Assembly (NCBI GenBank): GCA_027484985.1
Contig: JAIXRW010000019.1
Coordinates: 1 to 59,744, forward strand
Direction of reading: 5' to 3'
Source: Rhodobacter sp.
Lineage (GTDB): Bacteria > Pseudomonadota > Alphaproteobacteria > Rhodobacterales > Rhodobacteraceae
Length of the DNA stretch: 59,744 nucleotides
The notes beneath the pieces are model-generated. The model had not been told where the DNA came from. It saw nothing but the letters and a program-made list of their open reading frames with translations, and searched no databases. Position 1 is the first letter of the stretch. Each line of letters opens with the position of its first letter. The translations under genes and the position numbers were made by a program. Shown here piece after piece: positions 24,238 through 32,509 of the stretch.

Positions 24238-24519
24238 TTGGACGCGATCAGACCTGACCAATTCATTTCGCTGGGCCTGTTCATGGCCGTGCTGGCCCTT
24301 GGCTGGCTGGTGGTGATGATCAACCGCGGCGGGCTGGCGCGCCGCATCGCGGGCGAGCGGCGTATCCGGCTGGCCGAGGTGACGGCCCTGTCGGCGGCGG
24401 ACCGCGCGATGATTCTGGTCGTGGACGGGCAGGAATTTCTGGTGCTGCGCTGCAAGGGCGCGGCGCCGGTGATGCAGGCCCTGCCCAAGCGCGGGATGCA
24501 GGCGGAGGAAGTGGCATGA
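24238..24519 (+). CDS. fliO: Export gate assembly protein FliO
   Basis: 93 residues with a TTG start at 24238, chosen because GGAG (24225-24228) is nine bases upstream and no ATG or GTG fits. One membrane segment (about 11-30, ISLGLFMAVLALGWLVVMI), then a small cytoplasmic domain with ILVVDGQEFLVLRCKG, as in FliO, which helps FliP fold into the gate. Call rests on topology, length and place directly before fliP, which it overlaps by four bases. Confidence 0.85.
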   Translation: MDAIRPDQFISLGLFMAVLALGWLVVMINRGGLARRIAGERRIRLAEVTALSAADRAMILVVDGQEFLVLRCKGAAPVMQALPKRGMQAEEVA

Positions 24520-25250
24520 TGCGCCTGTTCCTGCTGCTGTTCCTGCTGCTGCCCGGTGCTGCCCAGGCCCAGGGCCTGCCCGCGCTGACCCTGACCGAAG
24601 GGGATGGCGGCACGACCTATTCGCTGTCGTTGCAGATCGTGGCGCTGATGACGGCGCTGACGGTGCTGCCGTCGATCCTGCTGGGGATGACGGCCTTTAC
24701 CCGTATCATCATCGTGCTGTCGATCCTGCGGCAAGCCCTTGGCACGCAGCAGACGCCGCCCAATCAGGTGCTGGTGGCGCTGGCGCTGTTCTTGACCTTT
24801 TTCATCATGCAGCCCACGCTGACCGAGGTGTATGACAACGCGCTGTCGCCCTATCTGGACGGGCAGTTGGCGGCCGAGCCTGCGGCGGCCGAGGCGACAC
24901 GGATCATCAAGGGCTTTCTGATCGAGAATACGCGGTCGAACGATCTTTTGATGTTCCAGAAACTGGCGGGCGATGCACCCTATGCCGACCCGCAATCGGT
25001 GCCGCTGTCGGTGCTGCTGCCGGCCTATATGACATCGGAACTGAAGACCGCGTTCCAGATCGGGTTCCTGATCTATCTGCCGTTTCTGGTGATCGACATG
25101 GTCGTCGCCTCGATCCTGATGGCGCTGGGGATGATGATGCTGTCGCCCATGCTGGTGTCGCTGCCGCTGAAACTTTTGCTGTTCGTGCTGGTCGATGGCT
25201 GGGCGATGACCGTGGGGTCGCTGGCGGCCACCTATGGGCTGGGGGGCTAG
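24516..25250 (+). CDS. fliP: Export gate protein FliP
   Basis: 244 residues. A cleavable signal peptide (about 1-19, ending in AAQAQG) is typical of FliP. Conserved stretches: LTVLPSILLGMTAFTRIIIV, LRQALGTQQTPPNQVLVALA, SVLLPAYMTSELKTAFQIGF and LPFLVIDMVVASILMALGM. FliP forms the core ring of the export gate with FliQ and FliR. Normal length; overlaps fliO. Confidence 0.97.
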   Translation: MMRLFLLLFLLLPGAAQAQGLPALTLTEGDGGTTYSLSLQIVALMTALTVLPSILLGMTAFTRIIIVLSILRQALGTQQTPPNQVLVALALFLTFFIMQPTLTEVYDNALSPYLDGQLAAEPAAAEATRIIKGFLIENTRSNDLLMFQKLAGDAPYADPQSVPLSVLLPAYMTSELKTAFQIGFLIYLPFLVIDMVVASILMALGMMMLSPMLVSLPLKLLLFVLVDGWAMTVGSLAATYGLGG

Positions 25251-25254
25251 GGCG

Positions 25255-25521
25255 ATGGATTTCGACGCCAATATCGAGAACCTGCAACTGGCCTATTGGA
25301 ACATCCTGCTGGTGGCAGGGCCGGTGCTGGGGGTGGCGCTGGTGGTGGGTCTGGTGATCGGGGTGGTGCAGGCGGCCACGTCGATCAACGAACAAACGCT
25401 CAGCTTTGTGCCGAAACTGGCGGTCTGCATGGGCACGCTGGCGCTAGCGGCAAGTTTCATGCTGACGCGGATGACCGATTATTTCGCCTATGTCTTTGAA
25501 ACCATTGCGGCGATCCGCTGA
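25255..25521 (+). CDS. fliQ: Export gate protein FliQ
   Basis: 88 residues from ATG 25255. Two membrane helices: about 16-40 (ILLVAGPVLGVALVVGLVIG) and about 58-75, joined by the conserved QAATSINEQTLSFVPKL loop. It completes the export gate with FliP and FliR. The stop overlaps the fliR start (TGATG). Confidence 0.96.
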   Translation: MDFDANIENLQLAYWNILLVAGPVLGVALVVGLVIGVVQAATSINEQTLSFVPKLAVCMGTLALAASFMLTRMTDYFAYVFETIAAIR

Positions 25522-26333
25522 TGCAGGGCCCGCTTCCCGCGCTTGACCTTGGGCTGGTGACCGGATGGCTGGCGCAATACCTGTTCGCCATGCTGCGGAT
25601 CGGGGCCTTTGTCATGGCCTCGCCGGGTTTCGGGGGGCGGTTCGTTCCGGCGCAGGTGCGGGTGGTGGCGATTGCCGTGCTAGCCCTGCCCGTCATGGCG
25701 GGGGGCATTGCGGGGGGTGTGGTGCTGCCCGAGCCGGCCGCGCTGGCCGGATTGCCCGCGCTGCGGCTGGTGTTCACCGAGTTGGCGCTGGGTCTGGTGG
25801 CGGGGATGGTGCTGACGGTGCTGTTCGGCGCCGCATCACTGGCGGGGGACCGGATCGCGGCGACCGCGGGCCTTGGCTTTGCCGCGCAGTTCGACCCTGC
25901 GGCAGGCGGGCAAACGCCGGTGGTGTCGCAACTGTTCGGGCTGTTCATGCTGATGGTGTTCATTGGCGCCGATGGACATCTGGCCGCCATCGGGATTGTG
26001 CTTGACAGTTACCGCGCCGTGCCGCCCGGGGCTGATGTGGATTTCGCCACGCTGATCGCCGCGGGGCTGGCCGCGGGTAGCCGGATGTTCGCGCTGGGCA
26101 TGGCGGTGATGCTGCCGGTGGTGGCCTGTCTGCTGCTGCTGAACATCGCCGTGGGGGTTGTCACGCGGTCAGCGCCTTCGCTGAACCTGTTTTCCTTCGG
26201 GTTTCCGATCACCATGGTTGCCACGCTGATCCTGCTTTACGTCACCGTTCCTTCGACGGCGGCGGGGTTGGAGCGGGTGGCGCTGGAGGCGGTCGAGACG
26301 ATCCGCGACCTTTTGGGAGGCGCGCGTGGCTGA
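25521..26333 (+). CDS. fliR: Export gate protein FliR
   Basis: 270 residues with about six to eight membrane helices. Conserved marks: FAMLRIGAFVMASPGFGGRF near the start, ELALGLVAGMVLTVLFGA, AAGGQTPVVSQLFGLFMLMV and a C-terminal NLFSFGFPITMVATLILLY. It belongs to the gate with FliP and FliQ and overlaps flhB by eight bases. Confidence 0.96.
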   Translation: MQGPLPALDLGLVTGWLAQYLFAMLRIGAFVMASPGFGGRFVPAQVRVVAIAVLALPVMAGGIAGGVVLPEPAALAGLPALRLVFTELALGLVAGMVLTVLFGAASLAGDRIAATAGLGFAAQFDPAAGGQTPVVSQLFGLFMLMVFIGADGHLAAIGIVLDSYRAVPPGADVDFATLIAAGLAAGSRMFALGMAVMLPVVACLLLLNIAVGVVTRSAPSLNLFSFGFPITMVATLILLYVTVPSTAAGLERVALEAVETIRDLLGGARG

Positions 26334-27477
26334 GGCGGATGACGGCGCGGAACGATCACACGAACCGACGCAGAAGCGCAAGGATGACGCCCGTGAAGAG
26401 GGGCAGGTTCTGACCTCGAAAGAGGCGCTGGTCTTTGCCGGTTTCGCGGTGGCGACGGGGCTTTTGACCATGGCCCCTGCCGTGCTGCCGGGGCTGGTGC
26501 CGGTCTGGTCGGATTATCTGCGGATCGGACGGGGCGAGGATCTGGGCGATCTGGTCACACAGCGGATCGGGGCGGCGTTCTGGCATATACTTGGCGCATC
26601 GGTCGCGGTGGCGCTGCCGTTGATGCTGGCCATTGTCGGGTTGCAGGCGGTGCTGGGCGGGTTGCACTGGTCGCCCAAGGCGATGGCCTTCAACCCCGCG
26701 CGCATCAACCCCGGTGCGGGGCTGGCGCGGATGGTGTCAAGCACGGCGCTGATGGAACTGGCCAAGGCCATCGGCAAGGTGCTGGTGCTGTGCGGTATTT
26801 CCTGGCTGGTGGTTTCGGGGATGCTGCCGCTGCTGGGGCGGATGGACCAGCTTGAGGCGGGCGCCGCGCTGGGCGTGCTGGGCGGTGCGGTGGTCAAGCT
26901 GGTCTCGGCGCTGACGCTGGGGCTGGCGGCCATCGGGGCGGCCGATCTGGCGTGGCAGATCGTGGCGATGCGCAAGAAGCTGATGATGACCTTTGAAGAG
27001 ATCAAGAAGGAAAGCAAGGAACAGAACGGGTCACCCGAGGTGAAGGGCCGTCTGCGGCAGTTGCAGATGGAGGCAAGCCGCAAGGGCGCAAGCCAGCGCC
27101 GCGCGCTGGAGGATGTGCCGCGTGCCACCGCCATCGTGACCAACCCCACCCATTTCGCCGTGGCGATCCGCTATGTGCCGGGCGAGACGCGGGCGCCCGT
27201 GATCCTTGCCATGGGCAAGGGGCCGATGGCGATCGAGGTGATCACGCGGGCGCGGAAGGTGGGGCTTGAGCCGTTGCAGATTCCGCTTCTGGCGCGGGCG
27301 CTTTACTTCACCGGCGATATCGGCGCCGAGATTAACGAACAGTTGTTCGCTGCGGTGGCGGCGGTGCTGGCGCATGTCTATCGGCTTGAACGGGGCGAGG
27401 GGTCGCACCTGCCCGAGATCGAGGTGCCGGAAGATTTGCGGTTTGACGAATTTGGCAAGGCGGAGGCTGCGGCATGA
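26326..27477 (+). CDS. flhB: Export switch protein FlhB
   Basis: 383 residues from a GTG at 26326 (GGGAGG seven bases upstream). Four membrane helices between about 35 and 210, then the cytoplasmic domain with the autocleavage motif NPTH (Asn about 273) in VTNPTHFAVAIRYVPGE. Cleavage between N and P switches substrate class from rod/hook to filament. The usual partner FlhA is not in this window. Confidence 0.96.
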   Translation: MAEADDGAERSHEPTQKRKDDAREEGQVLTSKEALVFAGFAVATGLLTMAPAVLPGLVPVWSDYLRIGRGEDLGDLVTQRIGAAFWHILGASVAVALPLMLAIVGLQAVLGGLHWSPKAMAFNPARINPGAGLARMVSSTALMELAKAIGKVLVLCGISWLVVSGMLPLLGRMDQLEAGAALGVLGGAVVKLVSALTLGLAAIGAADLAWQIVAMRKKLMMTFEEIKKESKEQNGSPEVKGRLRQLQMEASRKGASQRRALEDVPRATAIVTNPTHFAVAIRYVPGETRAPVILAMGKGPMAIEVITRARKVGLEPLQIPLLARALYFTGDIGAEINEQLFAAVAAVLAHVYRLERGEGSHLPEIEVPEDLRFDEFGKAEAAA

Positions 27478-27671
27478 GGCGCGTATCGGCGGGCGAGATG
27501 ATTTCAAGCGTGGTGTTCGGGGGGGCGGGGCTGTTCTTTCTGATCGCCGCAGCCGACCCCGGGCGCGGCCTGATCGAGAGGGCGGTGCTGGTGCTGTGCG
27601 CGCTGGGCACGGGGCTTGCGGCCATTCGCTTCCAGATTGCCGATCTGTGGCGCCGGTGGCAGCGGCGCTGA
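27474..27671 (+). CDS. Small membrane protein downstream of flhB
   Basis: 65 residues, ATG overlapping the flhB stop (ATGA). Two hydrophobic stretches: about 8-27 (EMISSVVFGGAGLFFLIAAA) and about 34-52 (IERAVLVLCALGTGLAAIRF), then a basic tail (LWRRWQRR). It should lie in the inner membrane with its tail in the cytoplasm. I do not recognise the family. Translational coupling to flhB suggests a role with the export gate (inference). Confidence 0.68.
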   Translation: MRRVSAGEMISSVVFGGAGLFFLIAAADPGRGLIERAVLVLCALGTGLAAIRFQIADLWRRWQRR

Positions 27672-27679
27672 GCCGCGGT

Positions 27680-27695
27680 TGGCATGGAACTTGCC
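27680..27695 (+). promoter_or_regulatory. sigma-54 promoter of the motF unit
   Basis: TGGCATGGAACTTGCC: GG 27681-27682, GC 27693-27694, spacing ten. It starts 9 nt after the preceding stop and 45 nt before the motF ATG. Confidence 0.85.
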
Positions 27696-27724
27696 AGACA
27701 AGGCGCGACGAGCAGGAGAACGGC

Positions 27725-28465
27725 ATGGCGACCGAGCCCGACCAGATAACCGAGGCGATCAAACGCGCGCTGGATGCGGCCGAAGCGGCCAATCTGGCGG
27801 CCGAGGATATTGACCGCATCTCGGCCGCGCACCGTGCCTTTGCGGCCGATGTGGCGCGGGGCCAGAAGCGCAGTGCCGCATTGGCGGCGGGGGCTGCATT
27901 GGGCGGGGTGCTGGCACTGGGGCTGGCGGGGCTGATCTGGTTCCGGTCGGTGGCCGACCTGCGCGAGGCGGGCGAAATCGAGGCGACAGCAGCCGAATTG
28001 CTGGTGGAACAGGTCACGCGGTTCGACAAGATGCTTGATGATGCCGAGGCGCGGCAGGCCGACATCAAGGCGCAGTTGCAGGCGATGACCGAACAGGTCG
28101 GATACGACCTTGCCAAGCTGGGACGCGAGCAGAAGCCGATGGATGCCCAAGTGGCGACCGCGATCCGCGAAGGCGTGGCCGAAGACCTTGGCGCGATGAA
28201 GCAAGAGTTGCTGGATGCCATGGCAAAGGGTGCGGCGGGCAAGGACGGCATGGACAATGCCACGATGCAGGCCCTGATTGACGAGATGCAGGCCATGATC
28301 AAGGCCGCCACCGCGCCTGCCGCCGAAGGGGCGGGCAAGACTGTGCCCGAAGGATCGGCCAAGGCGCCCGAAGCAAAGCCGCAGCCGAAACCTGCCGCCA
28401 AGCCCAAGCCCAAGCCTGCGGCCAAGCCGGCCGAGGCCGATCCTTTTGTCTATTCCGCGCCATGA
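27725..28465 (+). CDS. motF: MotF-like motor protein
   Basis: 246 residues, ATG 27725 after AGGAGAACGGC. Bitopic: a cytoplasmic helical start (1-48), one membrane segment (about 51-73, AALAAGAALGGVLALGLAGL), then a periplasmic coiled coil (about 78-200) and a Lys/Pro/Ala-rich tail (KPQPKPAAKPKPKPAAKPA), which resembles wall-spanning linkers. MotF of R. sphaeroides Fla1 is a bitopic protein with periplasmic C-terminus, needed for rotation with FliL and MotB, and encoded as the first gene of a two-gene unit close to rpoN2. Topology, own promoter, two-gene unit and place beside rpoN all fit; sequence identity could not be tested. Confidence 0.75.
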   Translation: MATEPDQITEAIKRALDAAEAANLAAEDIDRISAAHRAFAADVARGQKRSAALAAGAALGGVLALGLAGLIWFRSVADLREAGEIEATAAELLVEQVTRFDKMLDDAEARQADIKAQLQAMTEQVGYDLAKLGREQKPMDAQVATAIREGVAEDLGAMKQELLDAMAKGAAGKDGMDNATMQALIDEMQAMIKAATAPAAEGAGKTVPEGSAKAPEAKPQPKPAAKPKPKPAAKPAEADPFVYSAP

Positions 28466-29154
28466 CCGATACCCCGCCCGAGCCGAAGACCCTGCGCCTT
28501 GGCGATGCGCCGCTGTTGCCGGCGGGCCGTGCGCTTGGCCTGCGGGCGGGCGATGTGCTGGTGGCGGTGAACGGGCGTGCCTTTCTGGGTGATGCGCCTG
28601 CGTTGGTTCGGACGCTGGGCGATGGCCGCGCCGCCATGGCGCTGACCTTCCAGCGGGGCGGCGCCGAGTTTACCGTGCTTGCCCGCAGCGCAGCGCTGGG
28701 CCGGTGGGAGGCTGTTGCCGCCCCGCCAGATGATGCCGCGCGCCGCCGCATCGACCCCGCTTTCCTGCGGGAATGGGAGATTTTGCGCGCGGGGGATGGC
28801 AGTTACGACCTGTATCCCCGCAGCCTGCCGGTGACGGGGCTGGCCCTGCCGCAATTGTGGCTGCTGCAACAGCGGCTGTGGCTGCCCTGCGCCACGATGG
28901 TGGCCGCGGTGGTGGCGGGGTTCATCGTGCATCCGCTGGCGGCGCTGGCGGTGCAGGTGGCAGGGTCGGTGCATCTGCGTTGGGCGCATCTGCCCTATCT
29001 GCGCCATGACCGGCTGGGCCGGGGGCTGGGTTTGCATATGGTGATTGCCGCCCGCAGCGAAGGGGCCGCCCATGCCGCCCATCGCGCATTGCACGGATCG
29101 GACCGCTATCTGTTCGCGCCCCAACCGAAAACCGCCGAAACGGTGCCCGCCTGA
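28462..29154 (+). CDS. PDZ-like membrane protein, partner of motF
   Basis: 230 residues, ATG overlapping the motF stop. Residues about 12-75 look like a PDZ domain (LGLRAGDVLVAVNGRAFLGD, then MALTFQRGGAEFTV). A hydrophobic hairpin follows at about 136-170 (WLPCATMVAAVVAGFIVH, then PLAALAVQVAG), and then a short soluble end. No signal peptide, so the PDZ-like part would be cytoplasmic. R. sphaeroides has a hypothetical gene in the same place behind motF. Function unknown; co-transcription with motF points to the motor. Confidence 0.7.
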   Translation: MTDTPPEPKTLRLGDAPLLPAGRALGLRAGDVLVAVNGRAFLGDAPALVRTLGDGRAAMALTFQRGGAEFTVLARSAALGRWEAVAAPPDDAARRRIDPAFLREWEILRAGDGSYDLYPRSLPVTGLALPQLWLLQQRLWLPCATMVAAVVAGFIVHPLAALAVQVAGSVHLRWAHLPYLRHDRLGRGLGLHMVIAARSEGAAHAAHRALHGSDRYLFAPQPKTAETVPA

Positions 29155-29200
29155 GCGGCTTGCAAAGGGCAGAGCGGGTCGGGAACGGGTGGAACAAGGG

Positions 29201-29234
29201 GGCTAAGGGGGGCGAAATGCCCCCCCCTTTAGCC
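29201..29234. terminator. Bidirectional terminator between motF unit and rpoN
   Basis: GGCTAAGGGGGG pairs with CCCCCCTTTAGCC over a short CGAAATG loop. It overlaps the last codons of rpoN (stop at 29229-29231) and lies 46 nt past the plus-strand unit, so it can serve both convergent transcripts. Confidence 0.75.
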
Positions 29235-30560
29235 GTTCATCACCGCACGGCGCCGGCGTTCGACCGACGAGGCGATGCGCAACTGGTCGCGGTATTTCGC
29301 CACGGTGCGGCGGGCGAGGGTGATGCCATCCTGATCCTTGATGATGCGGGCGATGGAATCATCCGACAGCGGATCGTCGGGGTTTTCGGCGGCGACGAGT
29401 TTCTGGATGCGGTGACGCACGGCCGAGGCCGATCCAGGTGCATCGGCATTGTCGCTGCCGAGGGCTGCGCTGAAAAAGCTTTTCAGCGGAAAGGTGCCCT
29501 GCGGGGTGGCAATCAGGATGCCGGTGCAGACGCGGCTGACGGTGCTTTCATGCACGCCGATGGCTTCGGCCACCTCGCGCAGGATCATCGGGCGCATCTT
29601 GGACAGTCCGCCTTGCAGGAAATCGGCCTGACGGCGAACCACTTCGGCGCCCACCTTCAGCGTGGTCTGGTTGCGGTGTTCGACCGCGCGTGACAGCCAG
29701 CGCGCCACGGCCAGCCGTTCGGCAACATAGGCGTTGGCCTGCGGGCTTTTCACCTCGCGCGCGGCATCGGCGCGGACGACGACGGTGGGCAGGGTCGAGC
29801 GGTTGAGATCGACGCGCCAGCCATCGGCGCCCCGCGTCACGATCAGGTCCGGCGGGCGCTGCGGCGAGGGGGCGGCATCGAAACCGGCGCCCGGCTTGGG
29901 GTTCAGGCTGCGGATCTGGCGCAGCATGGCCTTCAACTCGTCCATCCCAACGCCGCAAACCCGCGTCAGGCCGCGCAGATCGGCGGCGGCAAGCATGGGC
30001 AGGTGGTCCAGCAGGCGGGCGAAGGCGGGGGTCAGCAGGCCCTGTTCGGCGGCCTGAAGGCGCAGACATTCGGCCAGATTGCGCGCAAACAGCCCCGCCG
30101 GTTCGATCCGTTGCAGGCGGGTCAGCAGATGCAGGGCATGTTCTTCGTCAACCCCGCCCCGCTCGGCGATCTGGGCCACGCTTTGGCCCAGCCAGCCCGA
30201 GGGTTCAAGCGCGTCGAGAAACAGCGCGGCAAGCCGCTGGTCGGCGGGCGACAGGCCAAGGCGGGCCACCTCGGCCGCGGCATGGGCGTAGAGCGAGGGG
30301 CCGGGATCGGCGGCAAGCTGGCCGATGCGGTCCCAGTCGTCATCGCCCGTGACGCGGGCCTGACTGGGCAGCGCAAGGTCGCGCGGGGCGGTGGATTTCG
30401 GCAAGCCGAGTTCGAGGAAGGGGTTCTCTTCCGCCTGTCCTTCGATGAAGGATTGCAGGTCGGAATTGCCCATCTGCAACAGCTGGATGGCCTGTTGCAA
30501 TTGGGCCGTGACGACGAGCGACTGGCGTTGTCCGACGATCTGGGCATTGAAGAGTTGCAT
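29229..30560 (-). CDS. rpoN: Flagellar RNA polymerase sigma-54 factor (RpoN2 type)
   Basis: 443 residues from ATG 30560 (AAGGAGAATCC upstream). Region I at the start is Gln/Leu-rich (LVVTAQLQQAIQLLQMGNSD), the core-binding part follows, the HTH region includes MILREVAEAIGVHESTVSRV, and the RpoN box ARRTVAKYR is intact near 416-424. It should recognise the GG-N10-GC sites spread over this window together with FleQ/FleT. R. sphaeroides has several rpoN copies of which RpoN2, inside fla1, serves the flagellum; gene order supports the same here. Its own promoter could not be identified. Confidence 0.95.
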   Translation of the reverse strand: MQLFNAQIVGQRQSLVVTAQLQQAIQLLQMGNSDLQSFIEGQAEENPFLELGLPKSTAPRDLALPSQARVTGDDDWDRIGQLAADPGPSLYAHAAAEVARLGLSPADQRLAALFLDALEPSGWLGQSVAQIAERGGVDEEHALHLLTRLQRIEPAGLFARNLAECLRLQAAEQGLLTPAFARLLDHLPMLAAADLRGLTRVCGVGMDELKAMLRQIRSLNPKPGAGFDAAPSPQRPPDLIVTRGADGWRVDLNRSTLPTVVVRADAAREVKSPQANAYVAERLAVARWLSRAVEHRNQTTLKVGAEVVRRQADFLQGGLSKMRPMILREVAEAIGVHESTVSRVCTGILIATPQGTFPLKSFFSAALGSDNADAPGSASAVRHRIQKLVAAENPDDPLSDDSIARIIKDQDGITLARRTVAKYRDQLRIASSVERRRRAVMNG

Positions 30561-30681
30561 GGCGGATTCTCCTTGGCCCCCACTTAGCCAAGCTGCCGCG
30601 CACCATGCAAAAAAACCCTTTGACACCCCTAAAATGGCCGGAATCTGACTCGTAGGGCGCCAAAACCGGTTCGTAAGTTGT

Positions 30682-30720
30682 TGAAAAATATAGAAACCCC
30701 GGCGTTTGTACGCCGGGGCC
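30682..30720 (-). terminator. Rho-independent terminator of fliC
   Basis: On the minus strand CCCCGGCG pairs with CGCCGGGG (30697-30718, loop of six), followed by TTTCTATATTTTT. It starts 27 nt after the fliC stop. Confidence 0.9.
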
Positions 30721-30744
30721 TATCTTTCGTATGTCCTGTTTCCG

Positions 30745-32202
30745 TCAGCCGCGGAGCAGCGACATCACGTTCTGCTTGGACGAGTTGGCCTGAGCCAGCA
30801 TCGCGGTGGCCGCCTGCGACAGGATCTGGCCACGGGCAAGCTGGGTCGATTCGGCGGCGAAGTCGGCATCGACGACCTGCGACTTGGCGGCCTGAACCGA
30901 AACCGAGATGTTGGTCAGGTTCGAGATGGTCGAGTCGAGGCGGTTCGACATGGCACCGAGATTACCGCGCGCCTGGCTGATCTTTTGCAGGGCGACGTCG
31001 ATCACGGTGATCGCTTCGGACGCGCCTTCGGCGGTCGAGAGGTCGATTTCAGCGACCTGGCTCAGTTCGGCGGCGTTGGCCTTGTCCGAGAAGAAGCCGT
31101 CGGTCGGAGCCGAGGAGTTGACCGAGAAGGTCTGCGTCGAGGTGAAGGTCACCTGACCGGTCACGGTTGCGGCATCGGCGCTGGCCGACAGCGTTTCGGG
31201 GCCCGAGGCATCGGTGCCATCAGTGTTCAGGCCGGTGATGTCGAGATCGGCGCCCGAACCACCCGCCGAGTCGGTCGAGGTGTAGTCGCTGATTTCGATG
31301 TTCTTGCCGGTCGCGTCGGTCAGCACGATTTCGCCATTGGTCGCGCCCATCGAGGCGGAAACGCCGGTCGAGGTGGTCTTGGTGTTGATCGCATCGCGCA
31401 GCGAACGCAGGTCATCCTTGTTCGAGATGGCGACCGTGCCGATGGACGCGCCGTTGACCTTGAACGACACCTTGGCTTCGTCGGTCAGGCCCGACAGCTT
31501 GGCCTTGGAGACGGCGCTGGCCTGCACGCCGGTCTGGGCAGAGGCCGCGTTCACCTTGGCGGCAAGGTCTTTGGCCGACATGTTGGCGTCGGTGGTGATT
31601 TCGGTGTTGCCAGCATGGCCCGAGATGATCAGGTTTTCGCTGCCCGCGGTGCCGCCGGTCGCGCTGGTGAGCACTTCGGATTTCACCTTGAAGGCGCCGA
31701 TGTCGGTGGCGGCGGCGCTGTCGATCGAGATGTTCAGCGTCTGGCCGAGGTCGGCACCGATCTGGAACTGCTTGCCGTTGAACGAGCCGTCCATGACCTT
31801 CATGCCGTTGAAGGTGGTGTTTTCGGCGATGCGGTTGATTTCGGCCACCAGCTGGCGCGATTCGGCGGTGATGTTGCCGCGGTCAGACCCGGTGTTCGTG
31901 TCGTTCGACGACTGGACGGCCAGTTCGCGCATGCGCTGCAGCATGTTCGACACTTCGACATGCGCGCTTTCCGTGGTGTCGAGCAGGTTCTTGCCGTCGG
32001 TCGCGTTGCGGACGGCCTGGTTGATGCCCATGACCTGCGCGGTCATTTTTTCGGCAATCGCCATGCCGGCGGCATCGTCCTTGGCGGCGTTGATCCGCAG
32101 GCCCGAGGACAGGCGCGTCATGGCCTGGTTGAAGTCGTCGTTCACCTTGGACATGTTCGCCTGAGCTGCGATGGCCCCGATGTTGGTATTGATCGTCGTC
32201 AT
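30745..32202 (-). CDS. fliC: Flagellin FliC
   Basis: 485 residues, CAGGAGG upstream. Conserved N-terminal D0/D1 (MTTINTNIGAIAAQANMSKV, then MTRLSSGLRINAAKDDAAG) and C-terminal D1/D0 (ISQARGNLGAMSNRLDSTIS, and ending in SKQNVMSLLRG). The middle 170-400 is the variable surface part. It forms the filament and is exported with FliS. One flagellin gene is present. The codons are more biased and lower in GC than the neighbours, as for a highly expressed gene. No sigma-54 site precedes it; a FliA-type promoter is likely. Confidence 0.97.
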   Translation of the reverse strand: MTTINTNIGAIAAQANMSKVNDDFNQAMTRLSSGLRINAAKDDAAGMAIAEKMTAQVMGINQAVRNATDGKNLLDTTESAHVEVSNMLQRMRELAVQSSNDTNTGSDRGNITAESRQLVAEINRIAENTTFNGMKVMDGSFNGKQFQIGADLGQTLNISIDSAAATDIGAFKVKSEVLTSATGGTAGSENLIISGHAGNTEITTDANMSAKDLAAKVNAASAQTGVQASAVSKAKLSGLTDEAKVSFKVNGASIGTVAISNKDDLRSLRDAINTKTTSTGVSASMGATNGEIVLTDATGKNIEISDYTSTDSAGGSGADLDITGLNTDGTDASGPETLSASADAATVTGQVTFTSTQTFSVNSSAPTDGFFSDKANAAELSQVAEIDLSTAEGASEAITVIDVALQKISQARGNLGAMSNRLDSTISNLTNISVSVQAAKSQVVDADFAAESTQLARGQILSQAATAMLAQANSSKQNVMSLLRG

Positions 32203-32251
32203 GGTTCCAGCCTCCTGATTGATCCGTTTGCGCCGTCAGCGCCTGGCAATC

Positions 32252-32277
32252 ACAACGACCCGATTGGCGGATGTTTA
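32252..32277 (-). promoter_or_regulatory. Candidate FliA (sigma-28) promoter of fliC
   Basis: Minus strand CTAAA (TAAA at 32277-32274), 14 bases, then GTCGTTGT (32259-32252), compared with TAAA-N15-GCCGATAA. The match at -10 is only half, but no sigma-54 pattern exists here and flagellin genes commonly use FliA. Confidence 0.3.
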
Positions 32278-32440
32278 GAAAAAAGCTGCGGGTTTATTGG
32301 AATCAACGGGTTGGCCCTTTGTTTCAGGGGGCGGGGCCCCCCGGGGGCGGGCGGCGTGCCGCGTTTCCCCTTGCCCGAAGATGCCTGCCTCGCCCGCCCC
32401 TGCACGCGCGTGAAGCGGGCGGGCGCCTCTCGGGCGCGGA

Positions 32441-32456
32441 TGGCATGGCATTTGCC
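32441..32456 (+). promoter_or_regulatory. sigma-54 promoter of fliD
   Basis: TGGCATGGCATTTGCC: GG 32442-32443, GC 32454-32455, spacing ten. The fliD ATG is 55 nt past the GC. Confidence 0.87.
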
Positions 32457-32509
32457 TAAAGGGCAGGGCGGCCCTGTCGTAAAGGGGCTGTGACAAGGGA
32501 GTGCCGGAC

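Noticed and set aside
30617..30645. TTTGACA-like -35 element on the plus strand between rpoN and fliC
   Set aside because: No matching -10 element, and transcription would run into the fliC terminator and antisense to fliC.
30561..30660. GG-N10-GC match upstream of rpoN (GGCTAAGTGGGGGC)
   Set aside because: The -12 part reads GGGGC instead of TTGC and it overlaps the ribosome-site region; treated as chance.
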